From positions 1 through 64,000 of the forward strand of contig NZ_FNIA01000010.1 of NCBI RefSeq assembly GCF_900103505.1: a DNA stretch of 64,000 nt. Reading direction: 5' to 3'. This DNA is from Haloarchaeobius iranensis. GTDB lineage: Archaea > Halobacteriota > Halobacteria > Halobacteriales > Natrialbaceae. Shown here piece after piece: positions 24,520 through 33,585 of the stretch. Below the pieces are notes generated by a model. The model was not told where the DNA came from and made no database searches. It saw only the letters and a list, made by a program, of their open reading frames with translations. The position numbers and the translations under genes are program-made. Every line of letters starts with the position of its first letter. Position 1 is the first letter of the stretch.

Positions 24520-24837
24520 TCAATCCTGCGTGACGACAGGCTGGCTACGGTCGGTGGCCCGTGTTGCGGTAACCGCATCGGGGAGCCACGTTTCGGCGGG
24601 TGGTCGCCATTCTGCCGTCGGGAGCCGGTCGAAGTTGGCCTCCGAGACGATGACCTCCTCCGCCTCGGCGACGACCTCGTGCTTCCGCAACGCGGCCTTG
24701 CTCTCGTCGAGGGAGTGACCGGCCAGATGCGCCTTCGCCTTCGTCCGCAGTTCCTCCTTCGAGTGGTTGTCGATGGTTCCGGCGAGCGCGACGGCCGAGC
24801 CACACATCGGGCAGGAGAGTATTACAGCGCGAGACAT
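24520..24837 (-). CDS. Small zinc-finger protein
   Basis: The 105-residue product starts MSRAVILSCPMCGSAVAL with one CxxC pair; His27... and later HLAGHSLDES may complete a C2H2-like zinc site. Haloarchaeal proteins with this MSRxVxxxCPxCG start are common and have no assigned role. It has its own AT-rich promoter in the 24838-25071 spacer. Confidence 0.75.
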   Translation of the reverse strand: MSRAVILSCPMCGSAVALAGTIDNHSKEELRTKAKAHLAGHSLDESKAALRKHEVVAEAEEVIVSEANFDRLPTAEWRPPAETWLPDAVTATRATDRSQPVVTQD

Positions 24838-25071
24838 GCGCAGTAATCCGCAAGGGCGGTACAAGGCTTCTACTAGTAGCCCTATAGCGTAATAAATAAT
24901 CAATATAGATTTCCTGCGTCCGTGCAGTAGACCGATGAGAGAGCGGTCCCGGCCCCGGAGCGGTCCCACGGCCCCCGATACAGCGTCGGTCGATCGGACT
25001 GCGTCCGGCGGATCGGACCGTCCGAACACAGACGAGGAAGGTATTTACCCACGACCCGCTAGCCGACGGAC

Positions 25072-26154
25072 ATGTACGACTTCGTCGTCGTCGGTGCCGG
25101 ACCCGCCGGCTCCCGATTCGCCCGCCGTGCCAGCGAGGCGGGCCACGACGTGCTCGCGCTGGAGCAGGGCCGCGTCGGCGAGCCGCTGGCGTGTTCGGGC
25201 CACGTGAGCACGGACATCTGGGAGTTCACCGGGCCCGCGGCGCGCGACGAACTGCTGCAGAACGAGGTGTACGGCGCGCGATTCCACGTCGGCGGACCGG
25301 GCTCGGGTGCCCACGAGTTCTACAAGCGCGAGGTGGTCTCGAACGTCATCGACCGCGTCGGGCTGGACCGCCACCTCGCAGAGCTCGCACGCGAGGCGGG
25401 CGCGGACCTCCGCGAGGAACACACCGTCACGGCGGTCGACGAATCGCGTGACGCGGTCGCCGTCACGGCCCGCGGCCCGGACGGCGTGGAGACGCACACG
25501 GCGAAGATGGTCGTCGGCGCCGACGGCCCCACGTCGCGGGTCCGGAAGGCGCTCAACCTGCCCGAGCCGGGCGAGCTGCTCCACGGCGTGCTCGGCTTCG
25601 ACCCCGACGCCGACCCGCAGGACTTCGTCGACGTCCACCTCACCGCGCCGCGCTTCTTCGCGTGGCGCATCCCGCGGGCCGACGCCGGGGTGGAGTACGG
25701 GCTGGCCTGCCCCCCGGGCGAGCAGGTGAACGAGCTGTTCGACGAGCTGGTCGCGGGCTACGGCGCCGACATCGAGAAGCGCTGCTCGGGGCTCATCCCG
25801 GTCGGCCCGCCGGACGTGGTGACCACGCGCCGGGGGCTGCTGCTCGGGGACGCCGCCGCGCAGACGAAGCCGTTCACCGGCGGGGGTATCCTCTACGGGA
25901 TGACCGCAGCCGACCACGCCGTGCGCACGGTCGACCCGGACGACCCGCGCACGCTGGCGGACTACGAGGCGGCGTGGCGCGACGACCTCTCGACGGAGAT
26001 CCGGCTGGGCCATCTCATCCGGAAGGCGTACTCCCTGCCGGAGCCGGTCCAGACGCTCGGGCTGGCGTCCGTCTCGGGCGAGATCGGCGTCCACATGGAC
26101 CGCCCGACCAGCGTCTTCTCGCTCGACCACCTGAAGAAGATGCTCCGCCCCTGA
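25072..26154 (+). CDS. FAD-dependent geranylgeranyl reductase family
   Basis: The 360-residue protein starts with the FAD-binding VVGAGPAGSRFARRASEAGH and has the PLACSGHVS motif at about 39-47, VGADGPTSRVRK near 147-158 and GDAAAQTKPFTGGGI near 263-277, the hallmark set of geranylgeranyl reductases. Such enzymes hydrogenate the isoprenoid chains of archaeal lipids or quinones. Length is slightly below some family members. It is followed by the phosphatase gene after about 38 bases, possibly an operon. The 25,000 upstream spacer holds a strong AT-rich promoter region. Confidence 0.9.
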   Translation: MYDFVVVGAGPAGSRFARRASEAGHDVLALEQGRVGEPLACSGHVSTDIWEFTGPAARDELLQNEVYGARFHVGGPGSGAHEFYKREVVSNVIDRVGLDRHLAELAREAGADLREEHTVTAVDESRDAVAVTARGPDGVETHTAKMVVGADGPTSRVRKALNLPEPGELLHGVLGFDPDADPQDFVDVHLTAPRFFAWRIPRADAGVEYGLACPPGEQVNELFDELVAGYGADIEKRCSGLIPVGPPDVVTTRRGLLLGDAAAQTKPFTGGGILYGMTAADHAVRTVDPDDPRTLADYEAAWRDDLSTEIRLGHLIRKAYSLPEPVQTLGLASVSGEIGVHMDRPTSVFSLDHLKKMLRP

Positions 26155-26192
26155 GCAGGGCGCTTTTGTCGGATGGCGAGCAAGGCCAGGAT

Positions 26193-27092
26193 ATGAGCGA
26201 CGAGCACGACGACCCGACCCGCCGCGACTCGGTCGCCGCCCTCCCCGGAACCCCGACCATCGTCAGCCTCAGCGACGTGCACGGCCACCTGGACCGGTTC
26301 CGCAGCGCACTCCTGACGCTCTCGGACCACGCCGGGGTCGACCCGGTCGTCGAGGAGCGCGCGGACGGACTGTTGCACTGGGCCGGCAACGACTACGTGC
26401 TCGTGTTCAACGGCGACGCGGTCGACCGCGGCCCCGACTCGGCGGGCTGTCTCGCGCTGCTCGAACGTCTGCGCGCCGAGGCGCCCGAGGGTCGCGTCCG
26501 GTACCACCTCGGCAACCACGAGTGGTTCTGCCTGCTCCCGAACGACCCGGACGGCGGCCGCTGGTTCTGCGACGAGGTGTCCGACCAGCGCCGTCGGGAG
26601 CTGTACGACGACATCGTCGCGGGCGACCTCGCCGTCGCCTACGAGGGCTACGGCTACACCTACAGCCACGCCGGACAGCAGGACGGCGTCGACCCGGCCG
26701 CGGTCAACGACGAGGCAGCCAGGGCGGCCGAGCGTCTGGGCCCGATGGTCGGCGACGAGGACGAGCACACCGACGCCGTCCTCGACATCTACCACGGCTA
26801 TCCCATGTTCGACGCCGGTATCGACCTCCGCGGCGGCGAGGGCGACGTGAAGGGCCCCGACGCTGGCCCGCTCTGGCTCGGCTTCGACAACCTGCCGGCC
26901 GACGCCCCGCCGCAGATCGTCGGCCACAGCCGCCACGAGGAACCGACGAGAACGGGCACCGTCGTCTGCCAGGACGTGGTGTTGAAGAACAGGGAGTCGC
27001 CCGGCGGCGAGGCCGTGCTGGTCGAGACGCCCGACTCGCTGCGGGCGCTGGTCAGGCAGGGAGACGGCGATGTCGAACTGCGGGAGGTGTAG
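26193..27092 (+). CDS. Metallophosphatase (calcineurin-like)
   Basis: The ATG at 26193 gives 299 residues. The metallophosphoesterase ligands are in order: SDVHGHLDRF (Asp, His), FNGDAVDRGP (Asp), GNHEWF (Asn, His), YSHAG (His) and GHSRHEE (His). It should hydrolyse phosphate esters, with a PPP-type motif set suggesting a protein phosphatase-like activity. It follows the reductase gene closely, so co-transcription is likely. Confidence 0.92.
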   Translation: MSDEHDDPTRRDSVAALPGTPTIVSLSDVHGHLDRFRSALLTLSDHAGVDPVVEERADGLLHWAGNDYVLVFNGDAVDRGPDSAGCLALLERLRAEAPEGRVRYHLGNHEWFCLLPNDPDGGRWFCDEVSDQRRRELYDDIVAGDLAVAYEGYGYTYSHAGQQDGVDPAAVNDEAARAAERLGPMVGDEDEHTDAVLDIYHGYPMFDAGIDLRGGEGDVKGPDAGPLWLGFDNLPADAPPQIVGHSRHEEPTRTGTVVCQDVVLKNRESPGGEAVLVETPDSLRALVRQGDGDVELREV

Positions 27093-27113
27093 GCGAGCCG
27101 ACAGTGCCGGCGC

Positions 27114-28205
27114 TCAGTCCTCGGGGTACGTCGGCAGCCGCGCCGAGCGGTCGGTCCCGTCGACGAACGGCAGGTCGACCACGTCGGCCGCGACCTCGTC
27201 GCCCTCGTAGCGGACGGTCAGGTCGTCGGCCACCGCGTCCCACTCGACGTAGGCCAGCGCGATTGCGCGTTCGAGCATCGGGCTCTCGACGGCCCGCGTG
27301 ACCTCGCCGACGGCGGCGTCGCCCGCGAACACGGCCGCACCGGACTCGGGCACCACGTCGGGTTCGAGCCCGACCAGCCGCTTGCTCGGCCGGCCGCGGT
27401 TCTCGACCCGGGAGACGACCTCCTGGCCGACGTAGCAGCCCTTCTCGAAGTCGAGCGCGTTCCGGATGCCCGCGACGTTCGGGATGCGCCCCTCGAGTTC
27501 GGTGTCGAACGTGGGCGTCCCGGCTTCGAGCGTCAGGGCGTCCCACGTCCGGTAGCCGAAAGGTGCGGCGTTCAGCCCGTGGTTGACGAGCGTGTCGAAG
27601 ACGCTGGCGGCGGCGTCGGCGCTGCAGACGACTTCATAGCCCTCGTCGCCGGTGGGGGCGTCGCTGGCGATGACGGTCACGCCGTCGTCGCCCATCGAGC
27701 CGCGGTCGAAGTGGAGGTGGCCCTCCGGGCTGCCCGGGCCGTTCAGCACGCTGGCTATCTTCTCGGTGGACTTCGGGCCGTGGACGCCGAACGTGGCGAA
27801 CTCGTCCGTGGCGACGCGGATCTCGACGTCCTGGATGAACACCTTCTCCGACCAGTCCGCGACGAGCGGGTCGGCGCGCTGGGGCGGCGTGAACAGCAGG
27901 AGGCGCTCCCCAGCGTTGTAGACGTACATGTCCGTCTCGATGCCGCCCTGCGGGTCCAGCAGGAGCGCGTAACAGCCCTGGCCGTCGGTCTCGGGGACGT
28001 CGTTGGAGACCGCGTTGTCGACGAACTCGACGCGGTCGTCGCCGCCGACGACGACCACCCCGTAGCCGAGTTCGAGGACGCCGACGACCCGGCGAACCGC
28101 CTTGTGGACCCGCTCCGGGCGGCCGTAGTGGTCGACGACCCGACGGCCGCCGCGCTCGGTGAAGGTGGCTCCGTGGTCCGCGTGGACCGACTCGATGACC
28201 GTCAT
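27114..28205 (-). CDS. YgfZ/GcvT-like folate-binding protein
   Basis: The 363-residue protein has the aminomethyltransferase-type fold and the KGCYVGQEVVSRVENRGR motif near 255-272, the mark of YgfZ and related proteins that bind tetrahydrofolate and support iron-sulphur cluster enzymes. The NDV and FGVHGPKS regions also fit. True glycine-cleavage T proteins lack that motif, so I prefer the YgfZ call. It is convergent with the phosphatase gene (22 bases). Confidence 0.85.
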   Translation of the reverse strand: MTVIESVHADHGATFTERGGRRVVDHYGRPERVHKAVRRVVGVLELGYGVVVVGGDDRVEFVDNAVSNDVPETDGQGCYALLLDPQGGIETDMYVYNAGERLLLFTPPQRADPLVADWSEKVFIQDVEIRVATDEFATFGVHGPKSTEKIASVLNGPGSPEGHLHFDRGSMGDDGVTVIASDAPTGDEGYEVVCSADAAASVFDTLVNHGLNAAPFGYRTWDALTLEAGTPTFDTELEGRIPNVAGIRNALDFEKGCYVGQEVVSRVENRGRPSKRLVGLEPDVVPESGAAVFAGDAAVGEVTRAVESPMLERAIALAYVEWDAVADDLTVRYEGDEVAADVVDLPFVDGTDRSARLPTYPED

Positions 28206-28311
28206 TCCTGACCCGTGTTTCGGGTCGTTCGCGGGTAAAGCCTGCCATTCCGGCCGGCCGGCACGCTGGTCGGTGCAGGCCGGAACGGGGAGCGCGGCGG
28301 CGAGAAGGCGT

Positions 28312-28701
28312 CTACGCGTCGACGTCGTGGTCGGGGTCGTCCTCGACCGCGCGCTTCATCGACTTGCGGCGGGACTTCGCGTCGCGGCCGGTCGCCTCGA
28401 GGAGGAAGTCGTTCTTCTTGTCGACGGCGTCGCCCGCGGCCTCCAGCTCGTCCGGGCCGAGGTCGGCGACGTCGCGCTCGTGGAACTCGACGGCCAGTTT
28501 GTCCTTCTTGCCGGAGTAGGCGACGGCGCCGGCGACGACGCGCTCGAAGACGGGGTTGTCGGGCTCCGCGATGACGAACAGGTCGCTTCCCTTGTACTCC
28601 TCCGTGCCCGTGATTGGGCCGAAGTACTCCTCGACGGTCGATTCGAGGTCCGGGATTCGTTCCTCGAGGTACTCGCCGCGTCGCATCTTGTACTCCTTCA
28701 T
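28312..28701 (-). CDS. DUF5611-like small haloarchaeal protein
   Basis: The start at 28701 gives MKEYKMRRGEYLEERIPDLE and 129 residues. The fold is alpha/beta with GKKDKLAVEFHERDV and a basic C-terminus (RRKSMKRAV). It matches what I recall of DUF5611, conserved across haloarchaea with no known function. It follows the acidic zinc-ribbon gene by about 37 bases on the same strand, so they may share a message. Confidence 0.8.
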   Translation of the reverse strand: MKEYKMRRGEYLEERIPDLESTVEEYFGPITGTEEYKGSDLFVIAEPDNPVFERVVAGAVAYSGKKDKLAVEFHERDVADLGPDELEAAGDAVDKKNDFLLEATGRDAKSRRKSMKRAVEDDPDHDVDA

Positions 28702-28738
28702 GGGTGGGTCAACGACAGGGGACCGTTTACTTGTTTCG

Positions 28739-29863
28739 TCACTCGTCGGCCTCCGCCAGGTAGCCCCGTTTGCACTCGGGGCAGATGTCGCCGGCGCGCA
28801 GCGACGTGCGCGACCGGCTCTCGGCGTTGCCACAGGCCGGACAGGCCAGCTGGGCGTCGGGGCTCGTGCTCGTACCCTCCGAGGGCGCGGTGACCTCGCT
28901 CGCGCTGGTGATGCCGGTGACGCTCTCGCCGTCAGTCGGACGGCTCGACTGCTGTTCGGTCCGTTCCTGCTCGGGGGCGCGTCCGACGGCGTTGTCGACG
29001 AACTCGGCGTCGTGGCCCGCCTCGGCGTCGACGGTCTCGCCCTCGGCGTCCGCGTCAGCGCCGGTCTCCGGGGCGAGCCCGCCACCGAACTCCACGTCGG
29101 CTGCCTCGTCGTCCGGGACCTGTGCGTCGTAGCCGCCGTCGTCGCCCTCGTGTTCGGGCCAGGCCTTCGACTCGCTCGGGGCCTGGGCACCCGCCTGCTC
29201 GTGTTCGGGCCACTCGCCGTGGCCGCGCTCGTCCGCCTCGGACGACGGCGCTCCCTCCCCCGGGAGGATGACGCCGTCGTCCGTCTCGGCGTCCTCGTGG
29301 GGGTCGCCCGGCTCAGCCGCAGCATCGGCGGTGGTCTCGGGTGTGTCAGCAGCGGTCTCCGGTGCGCCGGCGTCGCCCGGCTCGTCGTCCGTCATCACCA
29401 CCGCGTCCTCGTCGGCGGGGTCGACGGCTCCCGACCCTGCGTCCGCCGGCTCCGCGGGCGGCTCCGGGGCTCCGTCGTCGTCCCCGGTCGCTCCGTCGTC
29501 GGTACCGTCCTCGGCGTCGACGATGATGGCGGCGTCGTCGCCCTCGACGGCCGCGTCCTCGGCCCCGGAAGCTTCGACGGCATCGTCGACCGGGTCGTCG
29601 GCGGACTCGGCCGCGGGTGCTGCCGGCTCCTCGGCGGTCTCCTCCGGCTCGTCGTCGCTCTCCGCGTCGTCGCTCGTCCCGTCCCCGGTGCCCGCGACCG
29701 TCGTTACCTCCGTGTTCTCGCTGACGAGGTTCCGCGAGTCACAGCGCGAACAGACCTCGTACTCCCGGACCGTCAGCACGACCTCGTTCCCGCGCTCGTC
29801 GCGCTCGTCCTCCAGTTCCCTCTCGCTCCAGTCGTGACCGCGGAGCGAACACATGAGACCCAT
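28739..29863 (-). CDS. Zinc-ribbon protein with long acidic disordered middle
   Basis: The 374-residue product starts MGLMCSLRGHDWSERELEDE with a first pair of cysteines (VCSRCDSRN near 39-46) and ends with a second zinc ribbon (CPACGN...CPECKRGY near 340-370). The region between, about 55-330, is very rich in Asp, Glu, Ala and Pro and surely disordered. Haloarchaeal proteins with an N-terminal zinc ribbon and such acidic linkers are known as DUF7093. Function unknown; the shape suggests a scaffold or RNA-linked role. Confidence 0.8.
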   Translation of the reverse strand: MGLMCSLRGHDWSERELEDERDERGNEVVLTVREYEVCSRCDSRNLVSENTEVTTVAGTGDGTSDDAESDDEPEETAEEPAAPAAESADDPVDDAVEASGAEDAAVEGDDAAIIVDAEDGTDDGATGDDDGAPEPPAEPADAGSGAVDPADEDAVVMTDDEPGDAGAPETAADTPETTADAAAEPGDPHEDAETDDGVILPGEGAPSSEADERGHGEWPEHEQAGAQAPSESKAWPEHEGDDGGYDAQVPDDEAADVEFGGGLAPETGADADAEGETVDAEAGHDAEFVDNAVGRAPEQERTEQQSSRPTDGESVTGITSASEVTAPSEGTSTSPDAQLACPACGNAESRSRTSLRAGDICPECKRGYLAEADE

Positions 29864-29989
29864 TGTGACCGCCTACCCTGCCCGTGCCTAAAAGGCTACT
29901 GCCGCGCCACTCGGCGTCTGACACGCGTCCGACGGGGGCCCGCCACGCAGGGACAAACATCAAATCGTATCCACGCTAACTGTGAGGTG

Positions 29990-30289
29990 ATGAAGGCAAA
30001 GCGGGAGTACCGGGACCGGGACGAGATCGACGTTTCGGTGCTCGACGCCCTCGTCGACCGCCAGCACGACGGCATGACGGTCTTCGAACTACGGTCGCAC
30101 GTCGAAGTCGAGATCGACGCACTGGAGGACGCGCTGGCAGGGCTGAAGGAGGACGACCTCATCGTCGTCGAACAGCCGTCGCGCTCGCGGACCGTCATCA
30201 AGCCGGCCGACCGGGTCGTGCCCGACCCCGAAGACCTGGCGGACGACCCCTCGCTCGTCGAGGAGCTCCGCCGCCGGCTGCCGTTCTAG
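29990..30289 (+). CDS. Small winged-helix-like haloarchaeal protein (DUF6432-like)
   Basis: The ATG at 29990 gives 99 residues: MKAKREYRDRDEIDVSVLDA, then DGMTVFELRSHVEVEIDALE, ALAGLKEDDLIVVEQ and RTVIKPADRVV. The order helix, helix, recognition helix and beta-wing indicates a winged-helix DNA-binding or regulatory domain. Its stop overlaps the FAU-1 gene tail-to-tail by four bases. Confidence 0.8.
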   Translation: MKAKREYRDRDEIDVSVLDALVDRQHDGMTVFELRSHVEVEIDALEDALAGLKEDDLIVVEQPSRSRTVIKPADRVVPDPEDLADDPSLVEELRRRLPF

Positions 30290-31719
30290 TCGAGCGCCCG
30301 CTCGACGGCGGTGGCGACCTGCCGTGCCCGTTCGGCCAGCGGTTCGGGGACGTGGCCGGCCGCGACCGCGTCGTCGAGCTCGTCGTCGTCCACCCGTTCG
30401 ACCGTCCCGTCCCCGTGTTTCACCACGTCCACGTGCAGGTCGACGTACCGGGCCGCGTCGGGGAACAGCTCGACCGGCGTGCAGATGTTGACGTACGTGC
30501 CCTTCGACTCGCCGTCGGCGTCGCGGTACACCGTCGGGTACCACCAGCGGCCCTCCTTCAGCTTCGTGACCGCGATGTCACCCGACTCCCGTTTCGTGCC
30601 GAGCGCGTCGTAGGTGCCCCCGCCGGTCATCGAACGCTCGACGGTGAGCGTGCCCGCGTCGGGGTCGCACTCGGTGACCTCGCCGCGGCCGAGCGTGAAC
30701 GCGCGGCCCTCCGGCTTGCCGTGGTGGATGCCGAGCCTGTCGCCCAGCCGCGGGCCGAACCCCTCGCTGACGGCGCGGAACGGGAACTCGCCGTCGCCGG
30801 GGTCGTCGCAGACGGCCTCGACGAAGTCGACCGCCGTGTTGGCCGACCGCGCCGCCGCCTTCACGCGGTGGTGGCCGTGCATCGTGGATTCGACCTCGCG
30901 CCGGGCCTCGTCCAGCCCGAACCGGCTCTCGCGGCCGAACCAGACCCAGACCGTCGACTCGCCCGCGGCGACGACCAGGTCGTCGCTCCCCAGGTTGTCC
31001 TCGATGGGCGGCGCGTCGGCGACCGCCGCGTCGACGGCCTCGGCGCGCTCGACGGCCTCCGCGAGCGCGTCGCCCAGTGCACCCATCTCGGCGTCTTCGG
31101 CGGCGCGCTGCCAGCGGAGCCCCCAGCCGTCGGGCACGTCGGCCGAGAGCAGCTCGACCGTCCGCACCAGCTCGGTGGCGCGGTCGCCGGGCACGTTCGC
31201 CGACGCGCCCGAGCGGCCGCGAGAGAGCTCGACGAGCCCGGTCTGGACGGTCAGCTCGGTCGTCAGCTCGGCGCGGTCGTCGCCCCAGGGCGGCGTGGGG
31301 TCGACCACCTGCACGCGGAGCGCGTCGCCGTCCTCGACGTAACCGTCCGTCACCCCGAACGGGAGGAACCCCTCGAAGTCGCCGCAGTCCACGACCGCGC
31401 CGGAGCCAAGCGTCTCGGTGACCACGCCGTCGACGACCGCGCCGCGGCCAGCGGGGTCGGTCCACGCGAGCGCGTCGCGCCCGACACCGGTACAGACCTC
31501 GCGGACGGCGGCCACGGTGTCGTCGTCACCGTGGATGCCGACCCCCTGTCTGTCGTCGGTCGTCGCGACCGCCGCGGCGTCGGGGACGGCGGCGAGGTCG
31601 GCGTCGTGGTCGGCGAAACGACGCCGGATGGGCGGTGACGCCTGCACCACGTCGAGACCCGCGTCGAGCAGGCGCTTGGTGAGCGCGGTCGTGTAGATGC
31701 CCCTGACTCTGACCGTCAT
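30286..31719 (-). CDS. fau-1: FAU-1 family RNA-binding protein (RNase E/G-like plus DUF402)
   Basis: The 477-residue product has an N-terminal S1-like and RNase E/G-like part (FEGFLPFGVTDGYVEDGDAL near 110-130) and a C-terminal DUF402 domain with GGGTYDALGTKRESGDIAV, GRWWYPTVYRDADG and GTYVNICTPVE near 350-420. This is the FAU-1 arrangement; the protein binds AU-rich RNA and acts in rRNA maturation in archaea. The stop overlaps the previous plus-strand gene. Its start overlaps the stop of the next upstream gene by four bases (ATGA). Confidence 0.9.
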   Translation of the reverse strand: MTVRVRGIYTTALTKRLLDAGLDVVQASPPIRRRFADHDADLAAVPDAAAVATTDDRQGVGIHGDDDTVAAVREVCTGVGRDALAWTDPAGRGAVVDGVVTETLGSGAVVDCGDFEGFLPFGVTDGYVEDGDALRVQVVDPTPPWGDDRAELTTELTVQTGLVELSRGRSGASANVPGDRATELVRTVELLSADVPDGWGLRWQRAAEDAEMGALGDALAEAVERAEAVDAAVADAPPIEDNLGSDDLVVAAGESTVWVWFGRESRFGLDEARREVESTMHGHHRVKAAARSANTAVDFVEAVCDDPGDGEFPFRAVSEGFGPRLGDRLGIHHGKPEGRAFTLGRGEVTECDPDAGTLTVERSMTGGGTYDALGTKRESGDIAVTKLKEGRWWYPTVYRDADGESKGTYVNICTPVELFPDAARYVDLHVDVVKHGDGTVERVDDDELDDAVAAGHVPEPLAERARQVATAVERALD

Positions 31720-32090
31720 AGCGCGTCGCGGGTCGGCGCGAACCGCACCCGGTCGTTCACACTCGGGCCCAGCGTCAGCTCGACGGTGCCGTCGTCCAGC
31801 ACGCGGCCGTCCTCGACGTAGACGCCCCAGGTCGAGAAGCGGAGCCAGCCGCGCATCTCGGCAGCGTGCGTCGTCAGGTCGCAGTACTCGACGGTGTGTT
31901 CGGGGAACTCGGCCGTCGAGTGCGCCTGGTCCATGTCCGAGTACACCACGTCGTTCGTCTCGAAGAACTCCTCGAGCGCGGCCGCGCTCTCGGCGACGCG
32001 CTCGACGACGCCCTCCGAGGCCGCCTGTAGCTCCTCGGTCGTCAGCCCCACGTCGCGCAGGGCGGCCTGTGTCCGCTGGTCGAAATGCAT
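31716..32090 (-). CDS. Small haloarchaeal protein in operon with FAU-1 (DUF7532-like)
   Basis: The 124-residue product starts MHFDQRTQAALRDVGLTTEE and ends GPSVNDRVRFAPTRDAL. The middle contains EFPEHTVEYCDLTTHAAEMR. No known function; the family, as I recall, is DUF7532. It overlaps the FAU-1 start by four bases, so translational coupling ties it to rRNA maturation. Confidence 0.8.
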   Translation of the reverse strand: MHFDQRTQAALRDVGLTTEELQAASEGVVERVAESAAALEEFFETNDVVYSDMDQAHSTAEFPEHTVEYCDLTTHAAEMRGWLRFSTWGVYVEDGRVLDDGTVELTLGPSVNDRVRFAPTRDAL

Positions 32091-32143
32091 ACCCGCCGGT
32101 ACTCGCAGCAGCGTCTTGAACCTGGCTTCCGCTGGCCGGTCAG

Positions 32144-32217
32144 TCGTCGGCGGGCGTGCCGCTCCAGGCTGGTGAGTCAGTCGTCGGCGGGCGTGCCGCT
32201 CCAGGCTGGTGAGTCAG
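32144..32217. repeat. Tandem duplication of a 37-bp unit
   Basis: Two adjacent, identical 37-base units (32144-32180 and 32181-32217). The boundary falls within the stop region of the minus-strand gene starting at 32395, so the duplication copied the last codons and the stop together. Confidence 0.9.
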
Positions 32218-32395
32218 TCGAAGTCGGGCGAGAAGTAGGGGGGTCGGCGGTCGGGACGTCGGTCGGTGCGTCGGCGGCCGATGGGTTCGGGTCGTCACTG
32301 AACCCTTTTAGTGTCGGTACTGGTGTTCGAAACCCGTCGTCCTCCGCTGTGGGGAGGGGGGTGTAGAGCATTCCTCGGCTGTTCTGGTCTGCCAT
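32177..32395 (-). CDS. Short unknown haloarchaeal protein
   Basis: The start at 32395 gives 72 residues: MADQNSRGMLYTPLPTAEDD, then a proline-, threonine- and serine-rich tail ending SPAWSGTPADD. There is no signal peptide. The frame ends at the junction of the 37-base tandem duplication, and the second unit simply repeats the last codons and the stop, so the protein is unchanged. An AT-rich stretch at 32420-32460 could hold a promoter. Function unknown. Confidence 0.55.
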   Translation of the reverse strand: MADQNSRGMLYTPLPTAEDDGFRTPVPTLKGFSDDPNPSAADAPTDVPTADPPTSRPTSTDSPAWSGTPADD

Positions 32396-32546
32396 TGGAA
32401 CGTACACAGGGTTTCTCGTTGATAAACTATCCCTAATACGGATACTGTGAATCAATGTCATACTAAGATGTACCGCGAGTCCTTAAGGACAGCGTCGAGA
32501 GTCCCAGGGGGAACCATTACGGGGCCGTTCCCCCAAGCCGGAGCCA

Positions 32547-33584
32547 ATGAGTCCACGACGGGACCCGATAGAGCGGGCCGCCGAACGGGGGCGTGACCTG
32601 TACGAGGTCGCCACCTGGGACCAGCGCAGCGAGTTCGACGGCATCGCCGTCGCGGTCTACGAGGGGCTTCGTCCGGCCGCACGCTGGGTCGTCATCGGCG
32701 TCGCGACGATAATCACGGTCGCGCTGTTCGCCTTCGGCGGACTCGCAACGATCTCGAACCCCATCGTCGGGACGTTCGTCCTCCTCTCGCTCGTGCCCGC
32801 ACTGTTGCTCGCCGGCTACGTCTACAGCAGCGACGTGACCACGCGCGAGCCCCTGCCGATGCTCGCCGGCACGTTCCTGCTCGCCATCGTGTTCTCGACG
32901 TTCGCGAGCATCGTCAACACGTTCACGAGCTCCGTCTTCACCGGTGTCGGCCTCCCCACGCAGGGGTTCATCGGTGGGGTGCTGTTCTTCGTGTTCATCG
33001 TCGGCCCCGGCGAGGAGTTCGTGAAGTGGCTCGCGGTGCGCATCTACGCCTTCCGACGCGCCGAGTTCGACGCGGTCATCGACGGCGCGGTGTACGGTGC
33101 CGTCGCCGGGCTCGGCTTCGCCACCATCGAGAACGCCTTCTACATCACCCGGTTCATCGAGGCGACCGGTACCACCGTCTCCATCGTCGAGGCGGGCTCG
33201 AACATCGCCGCCCTGCGCGCGCTCGCCGGGCCCGGCCACGTCATCTACTCGAGCATCGCCGGCTTCTATCTGGGCCTCGCGAAGTTCAACCGCGAGCACT
33301 ACGGCCCCATCGTCGTCAAGGGGCTGTTGCTCGCCGCGCTGTTCCACGCCACCTACAACATCACCGTGGGCTACGTCCCCGGCATCATCTCGCTCGTCTC
33401 GCCGCTGGACGACTTCGCAGCGAGCATCGTCTACATCGTCGCCTACGACACCCTCATCGGGCTGTTCCTCTACCGGAAGCTCCGGAACTACAAGCGCGCC
33501 TACCGCGACGCGGGGGTGCTCGAACACCGCAACCGGCCGAACAACCCCGAGCTCACCGAGTTCGACGGCCCGCCGCGGCCCTGA
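32547..33584 (+). CDS. PrsW-type membrane protease
   Basis: The 345-residue protein has about eight to nine membrane helices. PrsW motifs are visible: GPGEEFVKWLAVR near 152-164 (two Glu), ATIENAFYITR near 192-202 (Glu and Asn) and LFHATYN near 268-274 (His, Asn). PrsW proteases cut anti-sigma factors in bacteria; in archaea the target is unknown. It is expressed alone, convergent with riboflavin synthase by two bases. Confidence 0.9.
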   Translation: MSPRRDPIERAAERGRDLYEVATWDQRSEFDGIAVAVYEGLRPAARWVVIGVATIITVALFAFGGLATISNPIVGTFVLLSLVPALLLAGYVYSSDVTTREPLPMLAGTFLLAIVFSTFASIVNTFTSSVFTGVGLPTQGFIGGVLFFVFIVGPGEEFVKWLAVRIYAFRRAEFDAVIDGAVYGAVAGLGFATIENAFYITRFIEATGTTVSIVEAGSNIAALRALAGPGHVIYSSIAGFYLGLAKFNREHYGPIVVKGLLLAALFHATYNITVGYVPGIISLVSPLDDFAASIVYIVAYDTLIGLFLYRKLRNYKRAYRDAGVLEHRNRPNNPELTEFDGPPRP

Positions 33585-33585
33585 C

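Noticed and set aside
32144-32217. Two 37-base units as a CRISPR remnant
   Set aside because: The units are directly adjacent with no spacer and are part of a gene end.
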